Assembly: GCA_021324655.1 (NCBI GenBank)
Contig: JAJPIP010000068.1
Coordinates: forward strand, 1-64,000
From: Pseudomonadota bacterium
Lineage (GTDB): Bacteria > Chloroflexota > UBA5177
DNA: 64,000 nucleotides
Direction of reading: 5' to 3'
In this document: in pieces, positions 47,716-57,813 of the stretch
Layout: the number at the start of each line of letters is the position of its first letter
Position numbering within the stretch: position 1 is the stretch's first letter
Program-made: the position numbers and the translations under genes
Notes under the pieces: generated by a model
What the model saw: only the letters and a program-made list of their open reading frames with translations
What the model was told of the DNA's origin: nothing
Database searches by the model: none

Positions 47716-48616
47716 TCGCCGCTGGGTTCTGCGCTTCACGCGCACGGAGCGAGTCGCCCACTGGCTGCAGGCGCTCACCTTTCTGAGCCTGATGCTGACC
47801 GGGCTCGCCATCAGCCTGGCGCCGGTCGAAGCGCTCATCGGGCACCGCTCGTTGCTGCGAGAGGCGCATCTTGCCTCCGCGCTGTTTTTCGTGTTCGGTC
47901 CCACGCTCGTGGCGCTGGCCGGTAATCGGCGGGCGGTGGCCGCGGATGCGGAGGACGTCGACCGCTGGACGGACGATGATCTCCACTGGCTGGCCCGTCC
48001 GCAACTGGAACCCGGGCCGAGCACGCCGCCCACCGGCAAGTTCAACGCCGGCCAGAAGCTCAATGCCATCTTCGTCGCCTATTCCACCTTCGCCTTCGGC
48101 CTGACCGGTCTGATCCTCTGGCAGAATCGCCGCTTTCCGACCGGCGTCGTGTCGCAGGCGAACGTCATCCACACTGATCTCGCCTACATCGCGCTGGCGG
48201 TCTTTCTCGGGCATGTGTACCTGGCAGCTGTTCACCGCGCCACCCGTCCCGCCCTGCACGGGATGGTCTTCGGCACGGTGCGGCGCGAGTGGGCGGCGCG
48301 CCACCATGTCCTCTGGCAGGGCGCTCCTTTCGAGTCAAGGCTGACCGCGGCCGCGGCGGTGCGTGCTGCCTTCCTCTTCCTCGTCGGCAGCGAGGTGGCT
48401 CTCTTGTTGGTGCGGGCCCTCTTCGAGGCACTGGGCGCCAATCCCACCGATGCCGTGACCGGATTCGTCTACGCCCTCACGGCGTTGCCCGCTACTATTG
48501 GCCATCACGCGACCGGCGTCGGCGCCTTTGATCTGGCAGCGCTCTTCTGGGCCGGCCTGATCGGCGCCCTCTGGATCGGCCTTAGGCGCGGTCAGGACGT
48601 CGTGGCTCGTCCCTAG
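47678..48616 (+). CDS. cytochrome b561 / formate dehydrogenase gamma-like membrane subunit
   Basis: RFTRTERVAHWLQALTFLSLMLTGL, HLASALFFVFG, HTDLAYIALAVFLGHVYLAAVH. Confidence 0.82.
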   Translation: MSTPTLATVTASDRRWVLRFTRTERVAHWLQALTFLSLMLTGLAISLAPVEALIGHRSLLREAHLASALFFVFGPTLVALAGNRRAVAADAEDVDRWTDDDLHWLARPQLEPGPSTPPTGKFNAGQKLNAIFVAYSTFAFGLTGLILWQNRRFPTGVVSQANVIHTDLAYIALAVFLGHVYLAAVHRATRPALHGMVFGTVRREWAARHHVLWQGAPFESRLTAAAAVRAAFLFLVGSEVALLLVRALFEALGANPTDAVTGFVYALTALPATIGHHATGVGAFDLAALFWAGLIGALWIGLRRGQDVVARP

Positions 48617-48629
48617 CGCCAGGAGGGGT

Positions 48630-49304
48630 ATGCGAGGCAAAGTCCTGATCGTGGATGACGAACCGGCGGTGCGGGACGTCGTCGGCCGCTACCTGCGCCG
48701 TGAGGGCTTCGAGACCATCGAGGCGGCGGACGGAGCCCAGGCCATCCCGCTGGCGCGCGATGCTGATTTGGTGGTGCTGGACCTCATGCTGCCCGTCATC
48801 GAGGGGCTCGACGTCTGCCGCCGCCTGCGTGCCGACCGCAATATCCCGATCATCATGCTGACGGCGAAAGGGGAAGAGGCAGACACGCTGATTGGGCTCG
48901 CGCTGGGCGCCGACGACTATGTGGTCAAGCCATTCAGCCCGCGTGAGCTCGTGGCGCGCATTCAGGCCGTCCTGCGCCGCAGCGCCGCGACGCCGGCCGC
49001 CGACGATGTTATTCGTGTCGGCGGTCTACGCATCAACCTGGCGACCCGGCAGGTGGAGAGCGCCGGACGGGACGTCCATCTCACGAGCCGCGAGTTCGAT
49101 CTGCTCGCCTTCCTGGCCCAACGCCCCGGGCAGGTCTTTACCCGGCAACAACTCCTGGACGGAGTGTGGGACTACACTTTCGCCGGGGACGAGACGACGG
49201 TCACCGTGCATGTGCGTCGCCTCCGCGAGAAGATCGAGCCGGACCCGATGCGGCCACGCCGCATCAAGACCGTCTGGGGCGTGGGATACAAGCTGGACCC
49301 ATGA
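48630..49304 (+). CDS. OmpR-family response regulator
   Basis: KVLIVDDEPAVRDVVGRYL, VVLDLMLPVIEGLDVCRRLR, MLTAKGEEAD; winged-helix C-term. Confidence 0.93.
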   Translation: MRGKVLIVDDEPAVRDVVGRYLRREGFETIEAADGAQAIPLARDADLVVLDLMLPVIEGLDVCRRLRADRNIPIIMLTAKGEEADTLIGLALGADDYVVKPFSPRELVARIQAVLRRSAATPAADDVIRVGGLRINLATRQVESAGRDVHLTSREFDLLAFLAQRPGQVFTRQQLLDGVWDYTFAGDETTVTVHVRRLREKIEPDPMRPRRIKTVWGVGYKLDP

Positions 49305-50524
49305 TCGATCGGTTACGGATCTGGCTGCCCGCCGGCGCGGCTCTGCTGGCTGCGCTGCTCATCGGCGTGGCCGGGTCCACGCTTTTCCTGCACGAGCCGC
49401 CCCACGCCGTGCGGGCCATCGCCGAGTATCTGTTGGGCTCGGCGGGAATCGCCGTCGCTATCGGGATGGGGGGCATCCTGCTTGGCATGCGATTCTTGCC
49501 GCGCCTCTCGCTGAAGGTCGGTCTTGGCTACGCCGTGAGCAGTATCGCCGCCATCATCACCATTCTGATAACGCCACTCCTGATGTTTCGGGAGAAGTCC
49601 GATCTCTATCTCCTCTCCCTTCTCCTCGTCTCCTTTCTCGCCCTCTCGCTTGGTTTCGCCGCGGTCATTGGCATCAGCGTGGCCAGACGGCTCGCTCTGC
49701 TCCGCGACGCGGCGCGCCGCATCGAAGCCGGCAATCTGGAGACGCGTGTCAGCCTCGACGGACGCGACGAGCTGGCCGAGTTAGGCGAGGCCTTCAACCG
49801 GATGTCGGCGGCGCTGGAGCGATCCTTCGCGGAGCGGGAGGATATGGAACAGGGGAGGCGGGATCTGGTCGCCTCTATCTCGCACGATCTACGAACCCCG
49901 CTGGCCGCGATGCGGGCCATGCTGGAGGCGATCCAGGATGGCGTGGTCAGTGATGAGGCGACGATTGCCGCGTATCACGCGGCGATCAATCACGAGATCG
50001 GCCGTATGCAGCGGCTCATCAACGATCTCTTCGACCTGTCCCGTCTGGAGGCCGGCGACGTGCCGCTCGAACTGGTGACCGTCGATCTGCAGGAGCTGCT
50101 GGAAGAAGTGATCTCGGCGCTGCGGCAGGATGCGCAGCGTCGGTCGGTGCGCGTCGAGATGGAGGTCACACCTTGCCGCGTCCACGTCGATCCCCCCCAG
50201 GTGCAACGGGTGGTCGTGAACCTCCTCCAGAATGCGCTCCGCCACACCCCGGATGGTGGGGTCATCCGGCTGGCCGTCCACCCGAACGGCCGGTCCGTGA
50301 CGGTCGAGGTGGCCGACAGCGGCGAGGGTATCGCCGAGGGCGACCTGCCGCACGTCTTCGATCGCTTCTACCGCGGTGAGAAGTCGCGCTCCCGTGATAC
50401 CGGCGGCGCTGGACTGGGATTGGCCATCAGCAAGGCGATCGTTGAGGCGCACCGCGGCCGGATCTGGGTCGACAGCGACGCGCCGGCAGGGGCACGCATT
50501 CTGTTCACGTTGCCCGCAGCGTAA
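49301..50524 (+). CDS. sensor histidine kinase (HAMP, HisKA, HATPase)
   Basis: LVASISHDLRTPLAAMRAMLEA H-box, NLLQNALRHTP N-box, GAGLGLAISKAIVEAHRGRIWV; 4-nt overlap with regulator. Confidence 0.93.
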   Translation: MIDRLRIWLPAGAALLAALLIGVAGSTLFLHEPPHAVRAIAEYLLGSAGIAVAIGMGGILLGMRFLPRLSLKVGLGYAVSSIAAIITILITPLLMFREKSDLYLLSLLLVSFLALSLGFAAVIGISVARRLALLRDAARRIEAGNLETRVSLDGRDELAELGEAFNRMSAALERSFAEREDMEQGRRDLVASISHDLRTPLAAMRAMLEAIQDGVVSDEATIAAYHAAINHEIGRMQRLINDLFDLSRLEAGDVPLELVTVDLQELLEEVISALRQDAQRRSVRVEMEVTPCRVHVDPPQVQRVVVNLLQNALRHTPDGGVIRLAVHPNGRSVTVEVADSGEGIAEGDLPHVFDRFYRGEKSRSRDTGGAGLGLAISKAIVEAHRGRIWVDSDAPAGARILFTLPAA

Positions 50525-50604
50525 AGAGATTGTGGGCTTGCGCCTCGTGGGGGGAGGCAGGCACAATCGTCACGCCCACCTCGCCCGTCCTGCCGGAGGC
50601 ATCT

Positions 50605-50880
50605 ATGGTGAGGGTTCATATTCCCAGTCAATTGCTGCAGCGCACCGGACGCCGGCGCGTTGTGGACGTCGAGGGCGGTACCATCCGCTCCGTGATCGAG
50701 GCGCTCGAGCGCGACTATCCCGGATTGCTCTTCAATATCTGCCGGGAGACCGGCGATCTGCGCCCCTTTGTCAATGTCTTCCTGGAGGGGGAAGACGTGC
50801 GCTATCTAGCCGGCCTGGAGACCACTGTCTCATCCGGCGACACGGTTCATATCTTTCATTCTGTTGCCGGAGGTTCTTGA
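50605..50880 (+). CDS. MoaD/ThiS-family ubiquitin-like protein
   Basis: VRVHIPSQLLQRTGRRRVVDVEGGTIRSVIEALERDYPGL...VFLEGEDVRYLAGLETTVSSGDTVHIFHSVAGGS (C-terminal glycine-rich tail). Confidence 0.82.
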   Translation: MVRVHIPSQLLQRTGRRRVVDVEGGTIRSVIEALERDYPGLLFNICRETGDLRPFVNVFLEGEDVRYLAGLETTVSSGDTVHIFHSVAGGS

Positions 50881-51957
50881 ATGTCTCGCACCATGCTCCT
50901 TGCCAGTACCAAGCGCGGTCTGTTCCTGCTCTCCTCGGAGGATCGGAAAGAGTGGCAGATTGACCGTCACACGATGCAGGGCAAGGTGGTCTATAACGCG
51001 GCGCTGGATCCGCGCACGGGCCGCATGTTCGCCACGGACAATAATGTCTTCTTCGGCTCCAAGCTGCTGTACAGCGACGATATGGGGGAAACCTGGCAGG
51101 AGCCGGCCAGAGGGATTGAGTTTCCCGAGGCAAGTGGCCTCGCCCTGCAGAACCTCTGGATCATCGAGCCGAGCGAGGATGAGCCCGGCCGCGTGTACGT
51201 GGGCGTGGATCCCGCCAGCCTGTGGGTGAGCGACGACAACGGCGAGAACTGGTCGATGAACGAGGGCTTGCAGAGCCATCCCACACGGGAGCGCTGGAAC
51301 CCCGGCAACGGCGGCCTCTGCCTGCACTCCATCGTGCGCGATCACTCCGACAAGGACCGGATGTGGATCGGTATCTCCGCCGTCGGCTGCATGCGGACCG
51401 AGGACGGCGGCAAGACCTGGACGCATGCCAACAAGAACACGCGCCAGGATTTTGGTCCCGAGCTGTATCCGGAGTACGGGCAGTGCATCCATCGCCTGGT
51501 GCAGCATCCCGACAAACCAGACGTGCTCTACCAGCAGAATCACTGCGGCGTCTACATGTCGGAGAACGGCGGTGATGACTGGATCGACATCCGGAACAAT
51601 CTTCCCGGCGACTTCGGATTCCCGATAGCGCTGGACCGGCACCATCCGGAGACGCTGTACACGGTCGTGGTAGAACCCTGGGGGCGGCATAACTACGGCG
51701 ATCAGTTCACCGTCTATCGCTCCCAGGATGCCGGCGGCAGTTGGGAGTCGCTCAGCGACGGACTGCCGAACGGGACCGGGGTCAAGCTGGGCGTGCTGCG
51801 CCACGGCATGTGGGCCGACACCGCGGATCCCTGCGGCGTGTACGTCGGCACCAACACCGGCCAGATCTTTGCCAGCGACGACCGCGGCGATTCCTGGCAG
51901 ATGATCGCCGACTTCCTGCCGCCGGTCAATGCGGTGCGGGCGGTGACGCTGGACTGA
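50881..51957 (+). CDS. BNR/sialidase-like beta-propeller protein
   Basis: Repeated YSDDMGETWQEP, VSDDNGENWSMN, TEDGGKTWTH, SENGGDDWIDI, SQDAGGSWESL, SDDRGDSWQMI motifs. Confidence 0.88.
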   Translation: MSRTMLLASTKRGLFLLSSEDRKEWQIDRHTMQGKVVYNAALDPRTGRMFATDNNVFFGSKLLYSDDMGETWQEPARGIEFPEASGLALQNLWIIEPSEDEPGRVYVGVDPASLWVSDDNGENWSMNEGLQSHPTRERWNPGNGGLCLHSIVRDHSDKDRMWIGISAVGCMRTEDGGKTWTHANKNTRQDFGPELYPEYGQCIHRLVQHPDKPDVLYQQNHCGVYMSENGGDDWIDIRNNLPGDFGFPIALDRHHPETLYTVVVEPWGRHNYGDQFTVYRSQDAGGSWESLSDGLPNGTGVKLGVLRHGMWADTADPCGVYVGTNTGQIFASDDRGDSWQMIADFLPPVNAVRAVTLD

Positions 51958-52041
51958 CGGACTCCGCCGAGATCCTGAAGGCCTGCGACAACTGACCTGC
52001 CGGCGCACGGCGAATGCTCGACGCCGGCGGGAGAGATTGCG

Positions 52042-52080
52042 ACGAGCCCTGCGTCAGGTAGACGCAGGGCTCGTCCTTTC
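52042..52080 (+). terminator. intrinsic terminator
   Basis: acgagccctgcgtc-aggta-gacgcagggctcgt, 14-bp perfect stem, 5-nt loop, then cctttct. Confidence 0.8.
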
Positions 52081-52162
52081 TCTGCCGGGGCAGAGAAGGG
52101 AAATATTCATGGGGATTCGTTCGTCTCGATCCCGCGCGATCTCTGATCGATTCGGTGCCGGC

Positions 52163-52360
52163 CTAACTCTCGATCTTGCCGATTGCCTCACTGACGTCGA
52201 CCGGGCTGTTGAACGTGTCGCCCGGCATCTTCTGCAGCGTCTCGACCACGTCCTGACCGGCGCCTTCCTTCCTGGCGGCGTCCACAAGGTCGCTCTTGCT
52301 GGCGGGATAGTTGACGTTACTCAGGTATTTCTGGACTTGAATGGGGTTGACATTGGCCAT
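52163..52360 (-). CDS. DUF2795-like small protein
   Basis: MANVNPIQVQKYLSNVNYPASKSDLVDAARKEGAGQDVVETLQKMPGDTFNSPVDVSEAIGKI. Confidence 0.82.
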   Translation of the reverse strand: MANVNPIQVQKYLSNVNYPASKSDLVDAARKEGAGQDVVETLQKMPGDTFNSPVDVSEAIGKIES

Positions 52361-52437
52361 GAAGCTCCTCCTGTGTCGTGCTGCGCGTGCTGCCCACCTC
52401 TGCGGTACAGTGCACACGCAGAGAGCGAGGTAATGGC

Positions 52438-52626
52438 ATGGAGCAAAGAGAGTACCAGGTACTTGGGGTCAAGCCACGAGATTTGGAGGATGCCCTCAAT
52501 CAGGCGGCACGGCAGGGATGGAGGGTGGAGAGCATCATGGGGGCGGAGTCCGCCGGACGGAGCTGGTTCTGGTGGCGCACGATGGATGTGACCAAGTACC
52601 ACGTCATCCTCTGGCGTCCCGCATGA
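52438..52626 (+). CDS. DUF4177-like small protein
   Basis: MEQREYQVLGVKPRDLEDALNQAARQGWRVESIMGAESAG...YHVILWRPA. Confidence 0.6.
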   Translation: MEQREYQVLGVKPRDLEDALNQAARQGWRVESIMGAESAGRSWFWWRTMDVTKYHVILWRPA

Positions 52627-52652
52627 GTCCGCTTCGGTACAAGGAGATGGCA

Positions 52653-53147
52653 ATGCCCGCAGATCCGCCGCTCGACATCCGTATTCGCCCGGCGACCCTC
52701 GAAGATCGTGAGTTCCTCCACCGCATCGCCCCGCGTCTACTCGTCGGCTACGCGTCCTGGCGCGATCAGGAGCGCATGCTGAAGACGGTGGACGGGTTTC
52801 TCCAGGGGGATCTGGAGGCGCCGGCCGACAGGGGGATGATGGTCATCGCCGAGCGAGCAGACGGCACCCGGCTCGGCGTGGCCGGCGTTGCCCACAATGT
52901 GAACTTCACCGGCGAGCGGCAGGCGTATCTCGGCGAATTGGCGGTGATCGAGGAGGCGGAGGGAATGGGCGTCGGACGCCTCCTCGTCGAGGCGGTGGAG
53001 CGCTGGGCGCGGGACAACGGACACAACCTCCTGGTGCTGGACACCGGCGCGGCCAACGAGCGGGCGCGGGCTTTCTACGAGCACCTGGGATACCGGGAAG
53101 AGAGCGTGCGTCTGGCGAAGCAGTTGGGGTCGGCGTCGGGATCGTGA
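52653..53147 (+). CDS. GNAT-family acetyltransferase
   Basis: IRIRPATLEDREFLHRIAPRLL ... LAVIEEAEGMGVGRLLVEAVERWARDNGHNLLVLDTGAANERARAFYEHLGYR. Confidence 0.9.
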   Translation: MPADPPLDIRIRPATLEDREFLHRIAPRLLVGYASWRDQERMLKTVDGFLQGDLEAPADRGMMVIAERADGTRLGVAGVAHNVNFTGERQAYLGELAVIEEAEGMGVGRLLVEAVERWARDNGHNLLVLDTGAANERARAFYEHLGYREESVRLAKQLGSASGS

Positions 53148-53265
53148 CACCCGGCCGGATGCACCTGCTGCCGGCCCGGGGCGGGCCCCTGGGCGACGTG
53201 CGCAGGTACCAGGTCTACGCTTACCGACGATGCCGGATTGGAGGCGCGTGCCGGACCGTCGGCGA

Positions 53266-53463
53266 TTACCCCTGGGCCTTTTGCAAGGCCGCGGCCAGGT
53301 CCGCCGCATTCTCGTAGAGGCGCTCGGGGAGGTTATGGAGGGCGGCGCTCACTTCCCAGCCCTCGTCCCACCGCCGGGCCTCGTTCAGGATCTGATCCTT
53401 GTAAATCGGGTAATTCAGGCCCGCGATGAAGCGGTCCATCTCGACGTTATCGGGGGCTGTCAT
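53266..53463 (-). CDS. second DUF2795-like small protein
   Basis: MTAPDNVEMDRFIAGLNYPIYKDQILNEARRWDEGWEVSAALHNLPERLYENAADLAAALQKAQG. Confidence 0.7.
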   Translation of the reverse strand: MTAPDNVEMDRFIAGLNYPIYKDQILNEARRWDEGWEVSAALHNLPERLYENAADLAAALQKAQG

Positions 53464-53507
53464 CTCACACCTCCCGCCGGCTCACGGCATCCGGCGTGCC
53501 GTCCTTC

Positions 53508-55151
53508 TTATCCTGCCGCGTCCAACACTCCATACTCTCGCACGAAGTCGAGATCGAGGGTTTTGTAGCCGCTCTCCTCGAAGAGAATGACAATATCGCT
53601 GCCGTCGTAGCGCTCGACGAGGCCGGGACCAAGGCTCTGGTGGAGTACCCGGCTACCGAGCGGGAAGGGTTGATCGGCACGATCCTCCGGCACGTAGATA
53701 CCGGCCTGGCAGTTGTCACAGTTGCCGCAGGGGGGCGCGAAGTCCTCACCAAAGTAATTCAGGATGTACTGGCGGCGGCAGTTGTACAGCTCGGCGTAGC
53801 CACGCATCATGTCAATGCGGGATCGTTCGAAGGCGTGGTGGTGCTCGTCGGCCTCGACCGCCTTTCGCTTGGCCTCTCCCTCCGGCAGGTGCTGCTCGGT
53901 TTCGGTGACCTCTCCGGTGGTGCTGATCGTGATGACGCCCACATCGCCGAGGCGGGTCACGGCCGTGTTCACCTTCGCCAAAGAGAGACCGGAACGTTGG
54001 TGAATCTCGCGGGGACTGAGAGGCGTCCCGGCCTCGGCGATGATCGCGAGTACCGTCTCGACTTCCTCCCGAGAAATCCTGCCACCACCCGCGAAGAAGC
54101 GGTGCAGGCCCAGATCTTCAGGGCGATAGAAGAGGATGGCGCGGGCCTCCTGGCCGTCTCGCCCGGCACGTCCGATCTCCTGATAGTAGGAGTCGATGGA
54201 GTCGCTGATGTCATGGTGGAAGACAAATCGCACGTCTTCCTTGTCGATGCCCATCCCGAAGGCAATCGTCGCCACCATCACCTCCGCTTCGCCGTCCATG
54301 AAGGCGTCCTGTGCCTGTCGCCGCGCCCTGGCGCTCATACCGGCGTGGTAGTGCACCGATTTAATTCCCTCGGCGCGCAGTTTCTCGTCGATCTCTTCCG
54401 CATGCTTCTTGGTTGCGACGTACACGATGCCCGGTGTCGGCGCCTCGCGGACGCGTTCCAGCAGCGCTTCCGTCTTGCGGCGCTCGTCGTGGAATCTCTC
54501 CACGCCGAGCCGGATATTCGGGCGGTCGAAGCCGCGCACCACGGTTTGCGGGTTCCGCATATGGAGGCGCTTGATGATCTCGTCGCGGACGGACGGCGAG
54601 GCGGTGGCGGTGAGGGCCAGGACGCGAGGATGTCCGACCGCATCGACGACGCTGCCGAGGCGAAGGTACTCGGGCCGGAAGTCGTGGCCCCACTCGCTAA
54701 TGGCGTGTGCTTCGTCCACGACGAAGAGGGAGGGTTTCGCCGCCTTCAGGTCGGTGATGATCTCCTCGTTGTTCAACTGCTCGGGAGCCAGGAAGAGGTA
54801 ATCCACATCGTGTTCCTGGAACTCCTCGATGATCTCTTCACGGTCCCCCTCCGATTCGGTCGAGTTGACGGCGGCGGCTGCCCCCAGCCGGCTGGCTTCG
54901 ATCGCCTGCACCTGATCACGCTGCAGCGCGATCAGGGGGGAGATGACGACGGTCGGGCCGGGCAGCAAGGCAGAGGCAACCTGATAGATGGCGGACTTGC
55001 CGGAGCCGGTGGGGAGGACGGCCAGCGTGTCATGGCCGGACAGAATCGCCTCGAGGGCGGCTCTTTGACCGGGATGGAGAGAATCGAAACCGAGACGCCG
55101 GCGCGCGATGCGCTCGGCGTCTTGCATGCGAGTCTGTGTTTCCGTCACCAT
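53508..55151 (-). CDS. recQ: RecQ-family ATP-dependent DNA helicase
   Basis: AVLPTGSGKSAIYQ, VVDEAHAISEWGHDFRPEYLRL, GMGIDKEDVRFVFHHDISDSIDSYYQEIGRAGRDGQ, Cys zinc site CRRQYILNYFGEDFAPPCGNCDNC. Confidence 0.9.
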   Translation of the reverse strand: MVTETQTRMQDAERIARRRLGFDSLHPGQRAALEAILSGHDTLAVLPTGSGKSAIYQVASALLPGPTVVISPLIALQRDQVQAIEASRLGAAAAVNSTESEGDREEIIEEFQEHDVDYLFLAPEQLNNEEIITDLKAAKPSLFVVDEAHAISEWGHDFRPEYLRLGSVVDAVGHPRVLALTATASPSVRDEIIKRLHMRNPQTVVRGFDRPNIRLGVERFHDERRKTEALLERVREAPTPGIVYVATKKHAEEIDEKLRAEGIKSVHYHAGMSARARRQAQDAFMDGEAEVMVATIAFGMGIDKEDVRFVFHHDISDSIDSYYQEIGRAGRDGQEARAILFYRPEDLGLHRFFAGGGRISREEVETVLAIIAEAGTPLSPREIHQRSGLSLAKVNTAVTRLGDVGVITISTTGEVTETEQHLPEGEAKRKAVEADEHHHAFERSRIDMMRGYAELYNCRRQYILNYFGEDFAPPCGNCDNCQAGIYVPEDRADQPFPLGSRVLHQSLGPGLVERYDGSDIVILFEESGYKTLDLDFVREYGVLDAAG

Positions 55152-55255
55152 GCGTCCCCCCTTGGCAGCGGGGGAACGGACGCACGTTCTGTGCCACCAA
55201 ATGGGCGGCACACATGTTGCGTTATCACGGCGACTATCTCGCCGCGGGAGGCATA

Positions 55256-57403
55256 ATGCCGAGCCTGAATGAGCACGATCTGCTAATCGCGCTGCTGGCG
55301 CTCGCCATCATTCTCGTCCTGGCGCGGGCCATGGCCGACATCGCCCGCCGTCTGGGACAGCCCGAGGTCCTGGGTGAGCTCTTCGCCGGCTTCATCCTCG
55401 GCCCCTCGATCTTCGGCGCTCTGGTGCCGGACGCTTATCGTACACTTCTCCTCAACAACGCGTCAGGTCTGCTCCTCTCCGGCGTTTCCTGGATTGGCGC
55501 CATTCTCCTGCTGCTGCTGGCCGGGACGGAAGTCGACCTCGACATCCTCCGTCATCACCTGCGGCCGGGCGGCCTGGCGGCGCTCTTCGCGATCGTTCCC
55601 TCGCTGCTGGCCGGCGCGGCGTTTGCTGCCGTCGCGCTGCACCGGGTACCGCCCAACGGCATCTTCCTCGGCATCGTGCTCTCCGTGACCGCCGTCAGCG
55701 TGGTCGCCAAGATCCTGATGGAGAAGGGCGAGATGCGCCGTTCCTATGCGCAGGTCATCATGGCCGCCGGGGTTGCCAGCGAGGTGGTGGTCTGGCTGTT
55801 CGTGGCGGTCGTGTCCTCGCTCCACACCAGTTCACCGGTGCTGGCCGGTCTTCTCCACGCCGCCTACGCCGTCGGCTTCTTTGTCTTGATGATCACCGTG
55901 GGACGCCCGGTGGTTTTCTGGGCCATGCGGCGGGTGCGTGATCGCACCAGCATCTTGAAAGGTCAGTTGTCCCTGGTGCTGGTGCTGACCTTCCTGGCAG
56001 CGGCGCTGACCCAGGCCCTCGGGCTGCATGCCCTCCTGGGGGCATTCGTCATCGGAGTTCTTCTCAGCCGGTCGCCACGCTCCAACGAGACCCTGATCGA
56101 CGGCATCCGCTCCCTCACCCTCGGCCTGTTCGGCCCCGTCTTCTTCGCCCTGGCCGGAATGCGCGTCGACATCATGAAACTGGGCTCGCTCTCGGCGATC
56201 GGACTGATCTTGCTGCTCTTTGTGGTGGCGTCGGCGGTCAAGGTGGCATGCGGTGCCCTGGGAGCACGCCTCGGCGGGCAGCGCGGCTGGGAAGCGTTGG
56301 TGGTGGGATTGGGCCTCAATCTCAAGGGCGGGACCGACGTCGTCGTGGCGGTGGTTGGGACGGAGCTCGGGCTGCTGACGGCGCGAACCTACACGATCTA
56401 CACCATCGTCGCCATGCTGACGGTGCTGGCGACACCCAGCCTGCTGCGCCTTGTTTCGTCCCGGGTACCGCCGACAGCGCCGGAACAGGAGCGCCTGGAC
56501 AACGAGGAGGCGGCGCGGCGGGGCTATGTTCCCTCGCTGGAGCGAGTGCTGGTGCCGATCAGCCGCGAGCTGCGCGGCTCCCGCGCCTCGCAGGTCGTCC
56601 ATCTGATGGCCGATGCTAAACACGCCGCGGGACAGATCTTCGACATCACGGAGCTGGACATCAGCCGCCGCGGCCAGGTGCTGCAATCGGAGCCCGCCCA
56701 GGCGGCACGGAGTTCGCTCGACCAGGCCGGCAGCCTAAACACGGTGGAACTGACCGTGGAGAAGGTGCGAGCCCCCGACATCGTGAAACGTGTCGTGGAA
56801 GACTCTGAGAACTACGATCTCGTCGCCATCGGCGCCGAACCGCCGGCGCGAGCGTCCCAATTCTCCCTGGGAAACCGCCAGGATGAGATCATCGACGGCG
56901 CCGACTGCGATGTGCTGGTGACGGTCAGCCGTGACGTCGGCTTCGACAAGACCGCGGTCCATCACATCCTGGTCCCCACCAATGGTCTCGACTATGCCAT
57001 GGCGGCCGGTGACGTGGCCGGCGCCCTCGCCGCCGCCTGTGGAGCGACCGTCACCATCCTGCATGTGGTGCGTCCTCCCACGACCGAGAGCATTGGCGAG
57101 GGAGAGCGACGTCAGCTGATCGATACCGCAGCGCCGGTGTTACACGATCTGGAATTCATCATCGGGCGATTCAATGTCCCCATCCAGCGGGAAGTCCGCG
57201 TCGGCGAGAATGTCGCCGACGAAATCCTTGCCCATCTGCGGGAGGGAGGCTGTGACGTGCTGGTGCTGGGTGGCGTCGACCGGGGTAAGGACGGCCGTCT
57301 CTACCTGGGACAGACCGTCGCGACGGTGATGACCGGCATCGACCTCCCGACCCTTCTCCTCGTTGGGCACGAGAGATCGAGTGGTGCCGCGTCGGGGCGG
57401 TAG
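55256..57403 (+). CDS. Na+/H+ antiporter (CPA2-type) with C-terminal universal-stress-protein domains
   Basis: RRLGQPEVLGELFAGFILGPSIFG, 12-TM body, C-term HILVPTNGLDYAMAAGDVAGALAAACGATVTILHVV USP-like. Confidence 0.88.
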   Translation: MPSLNEHDLLIALLALAIILVLARAMADIARRLGQPEVLGELFAGFILGPSIFGALVPDAYRTLLLNNASGLLLSGVSWIGAILLLLLAGTEVDLDILRHHLRPGGLAALFAIVPSLLAGAAFAAVALHRVPPNGIFLGIVLSVTAVSVVAKILMEKGEMRRSYAQVIMAAGVASEVVVWLFVAVVSSLHTSSPVLAGLLHAAYAVGFFVLMITVGRPVVFWAMRRVRDRTSILKGQLSLVLVLTFLAAALTQALGLHALLGAFVIGVLLSRSPRSNETLIDGIRSLTLGLFGPVFFALAGMRVDIMKLGSLSAIGLILLLFVVASAVKVACGALGARLGGQRGWEALVVGLGLNLKGGTDVVVAVVGTELGLLTARTYTIYTIVAMLTVLATPSLLRLVSSRVPPTAPEQERLDNEEAARRGYVPSLERVLVPISRELRGSRASQVVHLMADAKHAAGQIFDITELDISRRGQVLQSEPAQAARSSLDQAGSLNTVELTVEKVRAPDIVKRVVEDSENYDLVAIGAEPPARASQFSLGNRQDEIIDGADCDVLVTVSRDVGFDKTAVHHILVPTNGLDYAMAAGDVAGALAAACGATVTILHVVRPPTTESIGEGERRQLIDTAAPVLHDLEFIIGRFNVPIQREVRVGENVADEILAHLREGGCDVLVLGGVDRGKDGRLYLGQTVATVMTGIDLPTLLLVGHERSSGAASGR

Positions 57404-57433
57404 CACGTAGCCGCGAGGAGCGCCTCGTGCGCC

Positions 57434-57748
57434 CTAGCGCTCCCCGCGTGGCTTCGGCGGGATGCCGGTACCGCTCCAGAGGCTACCGTTGCTCTCCCCT
57501 CCGGTGGTATCACCGTGGCCACCGTAGTCACCCGCATACCCGCCCTCGGTGATGTCGGGCTCGACATTGATCTCGGTCCCCGTGCCGCCGGCGGTAAGTC
57601 CCGGTCCCTCGTCGGTCGAGCCCATATCGCCGGGTCCTTCCTCCCCAGCGATGTCGGACGAGCTGCCGTCCTGATAGGCGGAACTCGTCTCCTTGTCCGG
57701 GATACTGGCGGGCGACGGCGCGTCGCCGTCAATCTCTCGATTTGTCAT
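57434..57748 (-). CDS. small hydrophilic Gly/Ser-rich protein, likely disordered
   Basis: MTNREIDGDAPSPASIPDKETSSAYQDGSSSDIAGEEGPGDMGSTDEG... Confidence 0.5.
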   Translation of the reverse strand: MTNREIDGDAPSPASIPDKETSSAYQDGSSSDIAGEEGPGDMGSTDEGPGLTAGGTGTEINVEPDITEGGYAGDYGGHGDTTGGESNGSLWSGTGIPPKPRGER

Positions 57749-57813
57749 TCCTCGAACTCCTTCGCGCGATTTCGTGCAGGATGCATGCCCTGTGCCCGGA
57801 GTGGTCTCTCGCG

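Noticed and set aside
53496-55256. 586-aa + strand ORF
   Set aside because: Antisense to recQ, which has full helicase motifs; spurious open frame.
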